Origin: Rhabdornis inornatus
Lineage: Eukaryota > Chordata > Aves > Passeriformes > Rhabdornithidae
Reading direction: 5' to 3'
Assembly: GCA_013397075.1 (NCBI GenBank)
Contig: VWZS01006721.1
Coordinates: forward strand, 3,299,510-3,363,509
Length of the DNA stretch: 64,000 bases
Position numbers and translations under genes: made by a program. Below are positions 12,801-25,285 of the stretch, in pieces (the stretch's first letter is position 1; each line of letters starts with the position of its first letter). The notes beneath the pieces are model-generated. The model did no database searches, had not been told where the DNA came from, and saw only the letters and a program-made list of their open reading frames with translations.

Positions 12801-14880
12801 CAGTGGCACAGCTCAGAGCTCTTTACAGATGTGATCAGCCAGATTTCCCACTCGGGGCAGTGGGGACACAGAGAGCCCATTCATCCCTCTGCACCATGCA
12901 TGTGCAACTCCCACCCCCCCAGGCAGATCCCCAGGCAGCTCAGAGCCCCATCTGGTAGCCATTCGGATCATGTGAACCCAAATATTATTTGAAACTACTT
13001 CTTTCTTCTTTCACTAGGCCCCATTGTTGTGATGAGACATCATGGCTAATGTGAAGCCCAGAACTTATTTCATGTTACAGCATTAGCAGCAAACACTATT
13101 GTGAACTTCTTTCAGCCTTCTCAGAAGCTTGAAGGATGGTTGAACATGGAAGCTTCCAAATTCAATCAAAAGTTTAGATAAATGGATAGATTTAAGTATC
13201 TGTAAGATAAGATATTTCAAAAGCATCTAGGAAAGGAACTGGGTAGTTATTAACCACTTTGATTGCCAACATCAAGGTAGCTGGCAGTGAAAGGCATCTA
13301 AATTGTAGTTCTATCCTGGTGTTTGATGAGTTATACCAGAATAGAAACAGAAGAAATATTTCCATCCTTGGCTAGCAGTATCTTCCACCTCTCATTTTAC
13401 AAGCTGGCACTGTATTATAGATTACAATAAATGGGAGGAATTAAGCAGATTTTCCAGATACTTCTCTGACAGTCACTGCCTGTAAATTATGGTACATTAT
13501 GTAGTATTTAAACTTACTTACATAAGACCAAGTTCCCCCAAATTTTAATCAATTTGTCAGTGAGATTGCTGTAGAAATAGATCTGAAAACAGGAAAAAGT
13601 ATGATATAATCAGAAGAGAAATGAGTCATATTTGCTGCCCTGAGGTCTAGGCTAACCTACTGACATCATACACTCAAAGATCTTAATTAGCTGATCAATT
13701 GTAAAATGCATCTCTTGGTACATGTGGAGTCTTCAGCTGTGCACAAAAAAAAAAGGATTACATTAGCCTAATTTGGTTTTGAAATCAAAGGGTATGATTT
13801 TTAAGTAAGAATTTTAACTAAAGATTAACTAGAATGACTTGGATTTTAAAAATGAGACTTCATAAAAATAGACATAATTATAGTAGTCTTATGTGAAGTC
13901 TGAGAAACAAAGGCTGTCTCTAAAAAAAGGTGAAGTGAGGACCAGAAATTAAGGTTTACCAATTCAGAATTTATCTGCCTTAGATCCTGCATTGAAGCAC
14001 AGGAAAATCTTCAGCTCTCCAAATCCACTACAGGCAATAGTAGTCTCCTTAGAGACAAGGAGAGCCCTAGCCTACTTGCATAAATGCCAAGAAAAAGCCC
14101 TGAAATGTGTGACTTGAAATCAGAGCTGTCACTACTGAATTTCTTCAGGAAAACACCTGACTTTAATTCATTCCCTGAATACAAGCTCAACAAATCTGCT
14201 TTTCACTGAGGCTGATCTTGAGCTAGAAGTATCCTGTTATCAGATGCAGCTCAATGCAATAGAAAGGCAGTAAAAATGCACAGGGTTTGCATTAAAACTA
14301 ATGCAAAAAACTCTTAGGATGGTATTCCAATGTAGCAAACTCCCCATCTCAATTTTAATGCCAAATTTCATTAATTCAACCTTATTCCAATCCTGAAGTG
14401 TATATGCTTTCCCTTGGTGCCTCAGTACATGACCCAGTCTTGCATATTTAAGGACTTAAAAGCAGGATTAAGAACTGGTTGGGTCTTACACCTTTAAATA
14501 TACAAGAGTGTTTCAGAGCACTCTACTGAGCTGCTGTGAAACTTCAAGCACAACTAAACCCTGTTACACTTCACTACTCCTGGTGCACTCAATAATAGGC
14601 CACCAGAATCCTCAAGTGTGGTGCCAGGATCACTTGCACTAACCTAAACTGAGGGGTGGTGCTAAAAGGAAAGATCCTACTCTGTCTCAAGGTGTGCATT
14701 TCCACAGCTTCCCTCAGGCTTGACATAGGCATTCGAACAGCCAGGAAATAGCCAGATGACAAAATGGATGTGGCTTAAAACTGTCTCACTAGAAGAGAAA
14801 AATCCATCACAAAAAAGTGAGCTGGAGTAGAATCCTTTCTGTATCATATAATGATCACATGGGCTTTTTAAGGTACAGGC
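9873..14880. other. Unique AT-rich non-coding DNA
   Basis: No transposon, RNA gene or exon was recognised. A slightly GC-richer segment lies at about 12,720-12,960, with overlapping short frames only. A small hairpin sits at 14,286-14,307 and is listed separately. A run of ten A lies near 13,745. Confidence 0.55.
14286..14307. repeat. 9-bp inverted repeat with POU-like half sites
   Basis: TTTGCATTA at 14286-14294 and TAATGCAAA at 14299-14307 are perfect reverse complements around a 4-nt spacer. Each arm contains TTTGCAT/ATGCAAA, a match to the octamer half recognised by POU-domain factors. Arms this short arise by chance in AT-rich DNA, so regulatory meaning is not established. Confidence 0.6.
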
Positions 14881-14886
14881 TGGAAG

Positions 14887-15167
14887 TCTTCCTGGCAAAA
14901 AAGGACCTGGGGGTGCTCAACAGCCCCTGACCATGAACTGGCTGTGCCCAGGTGGCCAAGAAGGTCGGTGGCATCCTGGCCTGGATCAGCAGCAGTGTGG
15001 CCAGCAGGACCAGGGCAGGGATTGTCCCCCTGTACTGGGCACTCGAGTGCTGTGTCCTGTTCTGGGCCTCTCTCTAAAGAAAGTCACTGAGGAGCTGGAG
15101 CGAGCCCAGAGAAGGGCAGTGGAGCTGGGGAAGGGTCTGGAGCACAGGTCTGATCAGGAGGGAAGTC
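14887..15167 (+). mobile_element. CR1 LINE internal fragment lacking both ends
   Basis: This sense-strand fragment comes from the C-terminal part of the CR1 reverse-transcriptase ORF. Recognisable blocks are 'aaggacctgggggtgct', 'gtggccagcaggaccagg', 'gattgtccccctgtactgg', and 'gagctggagcgagcccagag' through 'ctggagcacaggtctgat'. The last block lines up with 9,429-9,490 of the 9.4-kb copy. Frameshifts break the ORF. Unlike the other copies, it stops before the 3' UTR and octamer run. A later deletion or rearrangement therefore removed the 3' end, because target-primed reverse transcription would truncate only the 5' side. Confidence 0.92.
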
Positions 15168-18100
15168 ACAGAAGTCCCCTAACTGTGTGGAACAGTGAGC
15201 AATAGCATGTGAATAGATTCTTATTTTGAGAATGTTGTTGCAACATAAATTTGTTTTAAAAGGCACTGTAAATAAAAGAATACTATGCAGAGGCTTATAA
15301 AAGCATAATTCACAGCACAAATGTTTCAATTGAGTTAATGTAAAAAGTAATCTGCAATATTAGGTCATAAATAAAATGAACATATAGAGACTTTTGTCTC
15401 CAACTATTCCCAACACCAGAATATGAGACACTTTGGCAGAGGTCTATGCAAAGAATAATCTCTCCTCCAAAAAGCTCAAGATAGTGATAGTGGGAATCCT
15501 ACAAGCCAACAGTGGGAACAGACTCATCAGTATTTGTGTGGGCATGCACAAAGTCTGTCTGTGCTAAGCTTGGCTAAAGCCACTGCTATGAGTCACTCAC
15601 AAATTTAAACAAAAAGTGTTGTGGAAGATTAAACAGAGACTGAATGAGGAGTTCGCAGTCTTCACCATGTGTATTTAAGATCCTGTTCATTTTACTACAG
15701 ATTGACAACATGAACAAAACAAAGGAGCATTTAACAAGTGTTGAAGACAAATGCCTTCAGTGTTCCAGGTTTTGCCTCATTCTCCCTTCTGCTGCTTGCA
15801 GCAAACTGAAGTCATCTAAAATAATTTGTTTAAAATGAGTGCTTTCTCATCAAAAAATCTCTTCATATTTCAGTGTGGCTAGCTATATTGGTGTAGTAGA
15901 GAACAAAATTTTAAATGTGTTGTTTGGAATGCTTATTGACAAATATTTTGAAAATTTAGGTCTCTTGCCATCTTTCTTCCTTACTGAGGAAAGCAGAATG
16001 TTGAGAAGGGTTATCTCCAGGTTTGTAGGTGGAAAGACAGTAAGATGGGGCATTTCTGTCAGCTTTACATAAAGCAAAGAGGTAGAAAGCAATAGCAAGT
16101 GATACAATAGCTGTGTTACTCTGTGACTTTACGAGTAAGTGCTGGTAGTTTCAGAAGGATGCAGAAAGAAAGGGATTGATTCTTCACCCTCCCTATTCTG
16201 GTTTTGTAGATCTCTGATGTTCAAGGCCTGGTACTTATTTTTCAGAATCGGAGGCTTTCTAGGTATCTAGAATAGATTAAAAAAAATACAGTTTAATATA
16301 CTAGAAAAAGGATCCTATCTTTTTGCCTTTTAGGTGAGTGTCTAGTTAAGTTTGTACTTACACTGTAGATGTTTGTCAGCTACCCCTCTGGAAGCAACAA
16401 ATGCAGGAGATCATTCCATTATCTTGTAAATTAAATTACATTTTAGTTAGTTGAGATGTGACACTACCAGTGTACTGCAGCACATAATTCAATCTGATTT
16501 CATTTTTCTCATCTTTGTGTGCCACTTGTAAAATCCAGATGTATTGCCAAACTCTTCAAACACATTTCCAGCAGCAACATGAGCTGAACAAGAGCCTCTC
16601 ATTCCTTGACAGACTCCTCAGGCAGCTGCGTGGGTGGCTTTGGAGTTTCTTTGTGGTCTTTCATGTGGTTGAGTTGCTGATGGGCTGTTTTGTCTGCTTT
16701 GCCCTCCTGGGTATCAGTTCCCTTTGATTTTGAGGAATTTACACATCTTTATCCATCTGAGAATACAGTTCTGTGTAAAATTCTTCTAAATTATGCAGAA
16801 TCTACTTCTTAGAAAAGTGTATCTTCTAAATCCATGACCTGGATTACAGTGGGATTGCATAAAACCTTGAAATCTGATATTGGACATTTGATTTAAATTA
16901 TTTATTTATCTGTTTATAACAACAGGCATCCTTAAAAAGCACAACCTTGTATTTTTTTATAGTTCATGAAGTATCAACAGAGAAACAGGAAATGGAAAAT
17001 AAATTTTTTCCTGCAAAGTTTCTGAAGTGAAATTTTGTGACTTCTGTATCCAAACAAATCATATGTTTAAGAGATGTTATTGTATAGAAATTGAATGGCA
17101 CTGAATTGTGATTTTAAACAAACTGTCAAAATTTTAAGAGTACTCTTGTTCTTCTTCTTTTTTTTTTTTTTAACTGGCTGGAATTTCTGTCTGTGATCCC
17201 AAGAGTTTAGGGGCACTATTCCCCTCTACCTGGCTGCAAAATAGTACCATGTGTAATCACATCCCCTCTTACATTTGCTATTTCCCTACACATAATAGAT
17301 AACACAGAGTTAAACCGCATGGTTAATATGCCAGTAAAGATTTTTTAGAAAAGTCCTGGGCTCCTGAAAATCTTTGCTTTGAACTGCTGAAGTGTGACAA
17401 ACTGTTAGATGTAAAATCTTGGGGTTTTTGTCACCACCTGATAGCCTGTTACCACTTGTTACTGAGCTGGGCACTACCTTTTTCCCTGGGGGCAGCTGTT
17501 TGTCAGGGAAGTTTTATCACAGCAGGGCTCCTGACACAACAATGTTTACCGTGTAGCAGGAACAAATAAGTGCTCCTGGCATCTGCAGATAAATATGGAG
17601 AATGTGAACAGCGATGACAGAAGGAGAATGTATTTATGATAGCTCAGCTAATTAGTATGATTAAATTAGAAACAGATGGGATAAACTGCAGCATACAGTC
17701 TAGTATTTTTTCTTGATTCTTGAGTTATTTTAGTTCACATGATATTCTGAGTGAAATGGAAGAAGCCTCTAGACTGAACAAAGCACACTGTTGTAGTACG
17801 TAGGATGACATAGTAAATCTTTTTACCACTAACTCCTAGGCTATATTGTTCTAAGTCTTTATGATCTAGGGATACAGGAAGCTCTCTGACAATAGAAATG
17901 GTAGCAGTGAGCATGAGAATATGTTTATTTCTCCCTGATAGACATGCTCTTTTCCATCAGCAAAACTTTATTTTGGAGCTCTGTTAAAATTATGATCCCA
18001 TAATGTGGTTTATATTCCAAGCATAAATTTTCAATATACTGTTTTTTTTAAAAGAAAAACTCACAGTAAAATAAAAAGCCCTACAGAACTGATGTCGTAA

Positions 18101-20747
18101 ATGACACCACATAACACATCTCTGTCATAATGATGACAGAGCTGGTTCTGTCTGTCCATTAACTGCATAAACTGGAATTTATTGAAAGGGTTGCAGCAAA
18201 AAAGGTGGGTTGCAGGTCTGCTTTGATGTGCCAGTGGAGTCAAGGCTTATCCCTCTCCATTCCACACCAAGGAGAAGTTTGTCTGGTTAATGTGAGTACA
18301 GGTGAGAGCTACCTAAAGATAAGTCTGGGGCAATGCTGGCCCAAAGGAAGGAGGCAAAGCTAAGGTGAGAATCGTGTCTGTTTTCTGTCACAGATGATAC
18401 AGAACTGCCAACTTTCTCCATGGGAGTAGTTTGACCTTTTGATCAAATCTATCAACCAAATCCATGATAAAACGCTGTTGAGCTGAGCATGGTTATTATA
18501 ATTTGCTGCTTGGTAGGCATGGTCCCTTCTCCTTTCATGGAGCAGTGAAGAGAGCAGGGAGGAAAAATGGGATCCAGAACTTATTTCTCTGTGTGAAAGT
18601 GCCTCTCAGTGCTTTGTCTGATAAATAAATCACTTTGTACTCTGCCCATCCACCTTGTAGAAGGGAAGTATCTTGGGCCACTCTCTGGGCCTAAAAGAGG
18701 TGAGGCATGGAGGCAAATAACAGACCCATCAGCTGCTACATCAAAAAATGGAAAGGAATTAGTAGAAGTTTTATACTACAGTGGTTCTGTCTGTATTGAT
18801 GATGATTTCACCATCTACCAAACAGACTGTTAAGAGAACACTGCTTTTCAGTAACGGTGCAAGGCCATTGGATTTGGGTCTGTCAAATCATGGCTACATG
18901 AGATATTCAAACACACCATCTGAGTCTGCATTTTTCAATCTGTTGTGGTGTTTCTTCAGGTGTTGTAAATTGGCTATAAAAATATTAGAGGCAGGCAAAA
19001 ATTCCCTTTTGGTAGTTTTGAGTGTGATGTGGAATCCACACAGACTTGCTCACACAGACACTGAAACTGATATGACTCAGCAAAAATCCTGAAGTAACTT
19101 GGAATTATTTTCTGCTGCCATTTGCCCACTTCTTGGCTGACAGCCTCAGCCACACATCTTATTAGCTTCCCAGAAATCCGTGAAGTATAGAGCTCTGATT
19201 CTTTCCCTCAGCCACAATGAGACGTGAGTGCTTTAACCATTAGTTTTCTTTACTACACCGAATAAATATGGTTTAGTGAATTTGAATTGGGAGATTTGTC
19301 AATATAGTGTTGCAGCACCTTGGCAGTTACAGTTTAAAGTAAAATTCCTATGATGCTCATAAAGGAACTTCAAGGAAGCCAAAATTTTGCTCTGTCTTTT
19401 AAATAAACTTGTCTATATCACTGGTGAGTTATCAAGTGTTGCTTATTGAATGCATAAAATACTGTCTCCAGTGTTGGTAAAACATGCACACTATTTTAAT
19501 CAATATTGAAAGTCGTTATCGAGAGGATTTTGACTGTATCTGCTGACAGATAAATGTACATGAATAATGTACACGGATATGCTTTTACTGCTCTGCCAAC
19601 TTTCTGTTCTGTAAGCATAGTTGCAGCTAATACCAACTAGCTGTACAGAAGGCAGATTTTTGCTCCTATTGTCCTGAATTGTTTGTATATAAAAATCTAA
19701 TAAGCAGAGTCCAAATCATAGTCTTCTACTCAGCAGCTACATCAGAGTGGCCATATTGTTAAGGAACTGAGTTTGAGCTCTCTGATAAAATAACACGAAT
19801 TTGTTTCCAGCCTGATACCTGCTGGCACATAAAGTGTGTAATAGCTGGTGATAATCTGCTATGAAAAATCAAATTCCCTTCCCCTGTGTCCTCACAGTGA
19901 ATTGCTGACAGACTTTCTTGATGCTCTCCTTAAAGTAGAAAAGCTGCAAGTATTTTAAAAAATACTTATTCTTGATGGAAAATAGATTCTGAAAAACAGG
20001 GAGTCCGTGAGTGTAAAGCTGCTATTTGGAAGCACTTTGCCTCACCGTCTGTGTGCGTCCCAGCAGTGTGAGGAGAGGCGGGCTGCTGTGTGTCAGCAGT
20101 TTACCTCATCAGGAACCCAATCCTAGGGGCTATTTATTGGCCTTACTTTCACAGCAGCGATCAGGACACGAGTCTCAGCACTTTTTATAGTTTTGGGTGG
20201 AAGGACAGAGCTGCTGCTGCTGCTGTGAGGGAAGCCCAGTAAGTATCTCTGAAACAATCTCTTATCTCTTGAAGCTTAAGTTTTAAGGAAGTCGAGCCAT
20301 TTACACATGAGCACAAGGTAATTTTTTTTACTCGCATCAGGGGACAGACTGTGTTAGAGGAGAGATGTAGCTGGAGTCTAGGAGAGTGCAAAGTGCTTTT
20401 ATCTTTATGATTGAGGCCTACTGGTTAGGAGAAAGGAGATTGTGGTAGTGCTGCTTACTAAATTTGCCCCTCACAAGGATATCAGTCTAATATTTTTCTT
20501 TAAAATTTGATTTTTTATTTTTTATTTATGACAGACCTTCCAGGTGTCCTTAACAAAACAGACAATTTCCTTGCTTACCCTTCTTGTGTGATAATTACTG
20601 AGATTTAACCATGGCTAGAGGTGAAGTTTATTCATGTACTTGGAGCAGATTGTCCTTTGAGAAAATGACAATATTTGCACTATCTGGCAAGTATATTATT
20701 GTTGCTTATAACACACCTGGTAATCTAAATATGTGTGTGGATTACTT
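15168..20747. other. Unique AT-rich non-coding DNA
   Basis: No repeat family or exon was recognised. A run of 15 T occupies 17158-17172. Around 17,480-17,700 there is a segment with TAATTAG and ATTAAATTAG homeodomain-type cores, which might be a conserved non-coding element but cannot be judged without an alignment. Open frames of up to 103 codons (18781-19092) show no domain. Confidence 0.55.
17158..17172. repeat. T15 homopolymer
   Basis: Fifteen consecutive T, preceded by CTTCTTCTTC. No antisense retrogene was recognised next to it. Confidence 0.9.
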
Positions 20748-20998
20748 CATTCACAATGAGAGGACATAGTCTCAAGCTGCATGAGGAGAGATTCAGGTTG
20801 GACATCAGGAGGAGTTTCTTCACAGTGAGGGTGATTAAACATTGGAATAAACTGCCCAGGGACATGGTGTAATCACCATCCCTGGCACTGTTTAAGAAAA
20901 GTGCCATAGTCTGGTTGACATGGTGGTGTTCCAAGGTTGGACTCGATGATCTGAGCGATCTTTTCCAACCTAATTGATTCTAAATTCTCTGATTCCTT
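20748..20998 (+). mobile_element. CR1 LINE 3' end
   Basis: Sense-strand 3' UTR of CR1. Blocks include 'ctcaagctgcatgaggagag', 'ttggacatcaggaggagttt', 'aaactgcccagggacatggt', 'catccctggcactgttt', 'ggttggactcgatgatctga' and a degenerate end 'attgattctaaattctctga'. Block order matches the 9.4-kb copy, so they belong to the same or a close subfamily. The 5' end is truncated inside the UTR or ORF tail. Inactive. Confidence 0.93.
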
Positions 20999-23900
20999 TT
21001 TGTAGGCTGCTACTCTGAAAAAAACTATGAAAATACATCTCGAAGGAATTCTGTGATAAAAGGAATTATCTTGCAAGTCAGTCTTGGCTAAGAGGAGAAA
21101 ATAAATAGCTTACATTAGTGAGTCAAATAACTGGAATTCACAACAGAAAGAGCACTTTGGTTAAGCCAGAATTTGCTGTATATTTGAGTCACTCAGAAAA
21201 GATGCATCCGTACACTTCCTTGTGACTGATGTCAAACAGTCTGTTGAGTACTAAAGGATGTCTACTTAGCCATGAAGACCTAGCTTAGCCTTTACAACTC
21301 CTAGAAAGGTGGTATATCCCATGGATGGGATATAGAATGGGTGGTTATCCCATCGGGATACCTGTGTTAGGTACCCAGCCCCTGGGTGGTGTCTCTGGAG
21401 AACCAAAGCTCTGAGCAGGTCACTTTGGTGACAGTATGAGTGGAACCTATATGTGATGGGAAAGCATTTGCTCACCTCCCTGCTTAACACCACTGCTGCT
21501 GTGTCAAGTTTTAGAGACCACAAGCCCCAGACATTTTGGCTAGCAATACCACCTTTTCCGTACAACTACACTTTTTCTATATCTTTTTTTGGTTTTTGCA
21601 CTTAGTCTACATCACTTAGAAACCAAATTTTCCATGGAGTTTCTCTATCTTGAAAGCATAATGTTTGTTTTACCTGCAACAAATGTTTAGGTGTATCATA
21701 GATTTGGGTGTATGTTATCTGTGGTTGTAAAATTTCCTTTGTCTAGGTACTACAATGTCTTGGGTTTCTTCCCCATGTGAATAGGGTAATATATCATTCT
21801 TCAGCTTGTCAGCTCCCCAATGCCATGTAAATATGTTCTCAGTTTTCTTCAAAGGGACTGCCTTTTCCAGTATTCTGCATGTCAAGAAATACCAGGGTAA
21901 GTGGAGGCTGATGAGTTACACAAGATGCAATAACGTTTCTTTCTAGCTCCTCTTTCAGTGGCTTCCAGCTCTACCCAGATAATCAATGGGCAACAAATCT
22001 TGTAAAAATACTAACACTGGTAATATAATTTTTGAGATTTAGAGCCAATGCTCAGCTACTGGCTTGAGGCAGTAGCACACAGTTCCTTAGTTGTGCTTCC
22101 CAGTTATCAGTATCCTTTCTTAATATTAATTTTTTACATTGCTTAAGAATAACAATATATTTGCAATAAAATAAAGTTCTGAAGTGTTTATTACAAGAAG
22201 AACGACACTGAGGAGAGAGCTACATTGACACATCTGAAAACAACCAAAAATACAGACTTCTGCTTCATATGGTGGTTATTTTCTCTAAACCAGAATAGCT
22301 AAGAATTTTCTTTAAAAAGTATCTATGTCCTGGCATAAACTGAAGTACCACAAAGTAGCTGCAAGAAAGATTTTAGTAAAATAGATTATTAGCAATTGCT
22401 ATTCCTGTGACTGCATGAAACTGGAAACAAAGTCTAGTGGCTTTTAAAATTGTTTGGAATCAAAAGGGCCAAGGTCTCTTCTTGCCCTGCAAACAAGCAG
22501 TATCAAAGAATGTTTATCAGTATGAAAAAAGCTATTTATGTACATGTATATATGTATATATAAATGTATATGAGTTCTGCATGACACAGCTAAATGACTT
22601 GACAGCTATTTCTGTCTTTAGATGTGTGTTTCTGATACCACTGCTCACTTTCAATAACTGCACAAATAAGGATTGGATTATTCTGCACTTTATTCAGCTC
22701 ACGTGAAAGGTAAGCTGCAAACAGGAGTTGCATCCATGAAGACTGTAGGGTTTATTTCTCTCCCTTTTAAATAAATTCCCTTGCTATCAATGATGCCAAT
22801 TCAGAAAACAATATGAATCTGATATAAACTTAAGCATTTTAAATCTGATGTCATTAGCTCCAGTAGACCTCAGACAGGTTTTTAAATGATTTGCTCAATA
22901 GGAGACAGAGTTCTCAGCTACATTAGGATTAATATGCTTTTAACTCTGAGCCTTTCTGAGCAGTTAATCCTGTACAAAATCCACTTTCACACTCCTGATA
23001 GCTCTTTTTTTTCCCCTTGTTTGTAAGAGGTTTTTGAGGTTATTTTTATTTTATTTTTACATCTAAAAATATTGGAATGTCTGGTCGGCTATCACAGGTT
23101 TAACCTTACTGCTGAGGTTTGGTTATGTGCCACAGGTAATGGAAACAATATAACCATTCTAGTGTTTTAAAGTTAAAGCTTAGCACCTTTGAAAATGTTC
23201 CCAAGTACGGAGGAGTTTATTCCTAGCTGTGGCGTTGGCATCTGCTACTACCTTTTCTCTTTTTTCATTTTTTCAAAACCAATGAACACAAATATTTGCG
23301 AAAGAGATTAAACTTGTTTGATAGTCACAGAAATTCTGGTGTAAATACATCTATGGCCTCTGAGAAGAATATATATAGAACAACATGAGCATATAGGTTC
23401 TTTATAACAGGTTTTTTCTGTTCGTTTTATCTCTTCAACCCTTAATTTAATCATGTGGCTTTTAAAACTCATTGTCTATATGGTGTTAGAACTTAGAAAT
23501 AATAAACCCTGTAGGTTAAAGTCCAACATGTTCATTTTCCTGAATAAGCAGTAAAAAAATTTGTTATGTCCCAACTGAAACTGTAGTAGGGATAAAGTCT
23601 TTAACAATATTGATATTTTAATTGATATTGATAGGATTCAAGGCCAACACACAAAAGTGACTTCACAAACTTCTCCAGATATATCCTGTACATGGACCTT
23701 GTACAGGCACAGATGGTTCCTCTTTAATTGTTGATAACAGCCTAGATCAGCCTCCCTATTTGCAGATTCACAAAATGTTCCTTATGGCAGTGCAGCTATC
23801 TGGCCAGCAAACTTTCATTTGCTGCTTTTAATTCCTTATCTCTCCATGACCCTCTGGAAGCCACCCAGAGACATCTTGAATTCCACAAGTTCCTGCATTT

Positions 23901-24777
23901 TTGTGGCTCAGCAGCTGAAAATTGTTCAAGGTTCTAGGCCTATTCACAGACCTGCTTAAAAAACTGTCTGAAAGATTAAGTTGTCTTGAAAGTCTGTACT
24001 CTTTCACACATGGACAAACACAATCACTTTTATTTTCAGTATAAAACGTTAACAGAAGTTTATCAAAGTTTTATTAATTCTTTAGGAGGTTAAAATATGA
24101 AGAAGAAAAATTATGAATGTTTTCCATCTTATATTTTCTTGGTTTTAGTCTGCGTTTAAAATGAATAGGTTTTAGGAAGGGCTTTTATGTTTTTGAAGAA
24201 GGTGAAATAAAATTCTGCTAACATAAATGAAAATACTTCATACTGCTCTAACTTGTGTTGGGATTTGAGAGGCTGAAACCATGATTTTCCCACAGATTTT
24301 GAAGTGACCTGGACAGCAATAAAACTGCCTATGGCTCTGAAAATCATGCTTCATGCTTGCTTGCCTAGTGTTGTTGGCCAGAATAGCTCTTCAGAATAAT
24401 TGTGCATATGTGTACTGTCATCCAAAATAAATCAATGATTTCGTCGCAGTAGGGAGTCATTCCAGGCTGACACCACCATTCCAGAATAGCTGCACTATTC
24501 GCTTTTCCTGGGCAGTTCTGCAGTGTTGTTCATGCTTTGCCTAAGTTTTATTGCCTTGCCTGATTAAAAGATTCTACTTCCTTGCATAAAGTAGATTTTA
24601 AAAGGAAAAAGATATTAATGGAAACCCTCCAATCTCGTTATGCTAGCAACAAATATTAGCTCAAAGCCTAGATCAATTAGAAACAGTGACATTCTGGAAA
24701 GGTGCTTCTCTCCTCACCTCCACCATCACACACAGTGCCACTATTTTTTATCAAGCATGTGTCAATTACGTGTAGAA
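20999..24777. other. Unique AT-rich non-coding DNA
   Basis: No exon or known repeat family was recognised. Palindromes built on TATCCCAT lie at 21,313-21,360. An alternating TA/TG stretch sits near 22,540-22,572. Open frames here are short and uninformative. Confidence 0.55.
21313..21360. repeat. Cluster of TATCCCAT palindromes
   Basis: TATATCCCAT (21313-21322) and ATGGGATATA (21325-21334) form a 10-bp inverted repeat separated by two bases. About 12 bases further on, TATCCCATCGGGATA (21346-21360) repeats the motif as a shorter palindrome. Four copies of ATCCC/GGGAT in 48 bp is more than expected, but no family was recognised. Confidence 0.7.
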
Positions 24778-25285
24778 TGGTTTGAGGAGAAGGGACCTTA
24801 AAGATTTTCTACTTCTACCCACCCCTGTCATGGGCAGGGAGGCCATCCATTAGATTGGGTTTCCCAGGGCCCACATCCAACACCTGAATGCTTCTGAGGA
24901 TGGGGCATCCACAATTCTCTGGGCAACATGTTCCAATGACACAGAACCCTCTGAGTAAAGAATTTCCTCCTGCATCCAATCGAAACCTGTGCTCTTTTTG
25001 TGTAAAACCATTCCCCTGTCCTATCACTATCATGTAAAAAGTTGCTCTCCATCTGTTTTATAAGCCCCCTTTCAGATACTGGAAGGCTGCAATGAGGTCA
25101 CCCTGGAGCCTTCTTCGTGCTGAACAACCCCTGCTCTGTCAGCCTGTCTTCACAGGAGAGATGCTCCAACCCTTTGATAATCTGCATCATCTTCCTCTGG
25201 ACTTGCACCAAGAGTTTCATGTCTTTCTGATGTTGAGGAACCCAGAGCTGGCCACAGCTTATGACACAGACCCTGGACAGTGTTG
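24778..25285 (-). mobile_element. CR1 LINE, antisense, longest copy in window
   Basis: This is CR1 in reverse orientation, with its 3' side at the low coordinate. Seen as top strand: 'aagggaccttaaagattt', then 'aggccatccattagattggg', 'gggcatccacaattctctgg', 'gcaacatgttccaatgacac', 'caatgaggtcaccctggagc', 'cttcgtgctgaacaacccct' and 'catcttcctctggacttgca'. These correspond to the 3' UTR and the end of the reverse-transcriptase ORF. Many substitutions and small indels are present. The terminal octamer run is not clear, so the very 3' end may be lost. The upper boundary is approximate. Confidence 0.94.
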
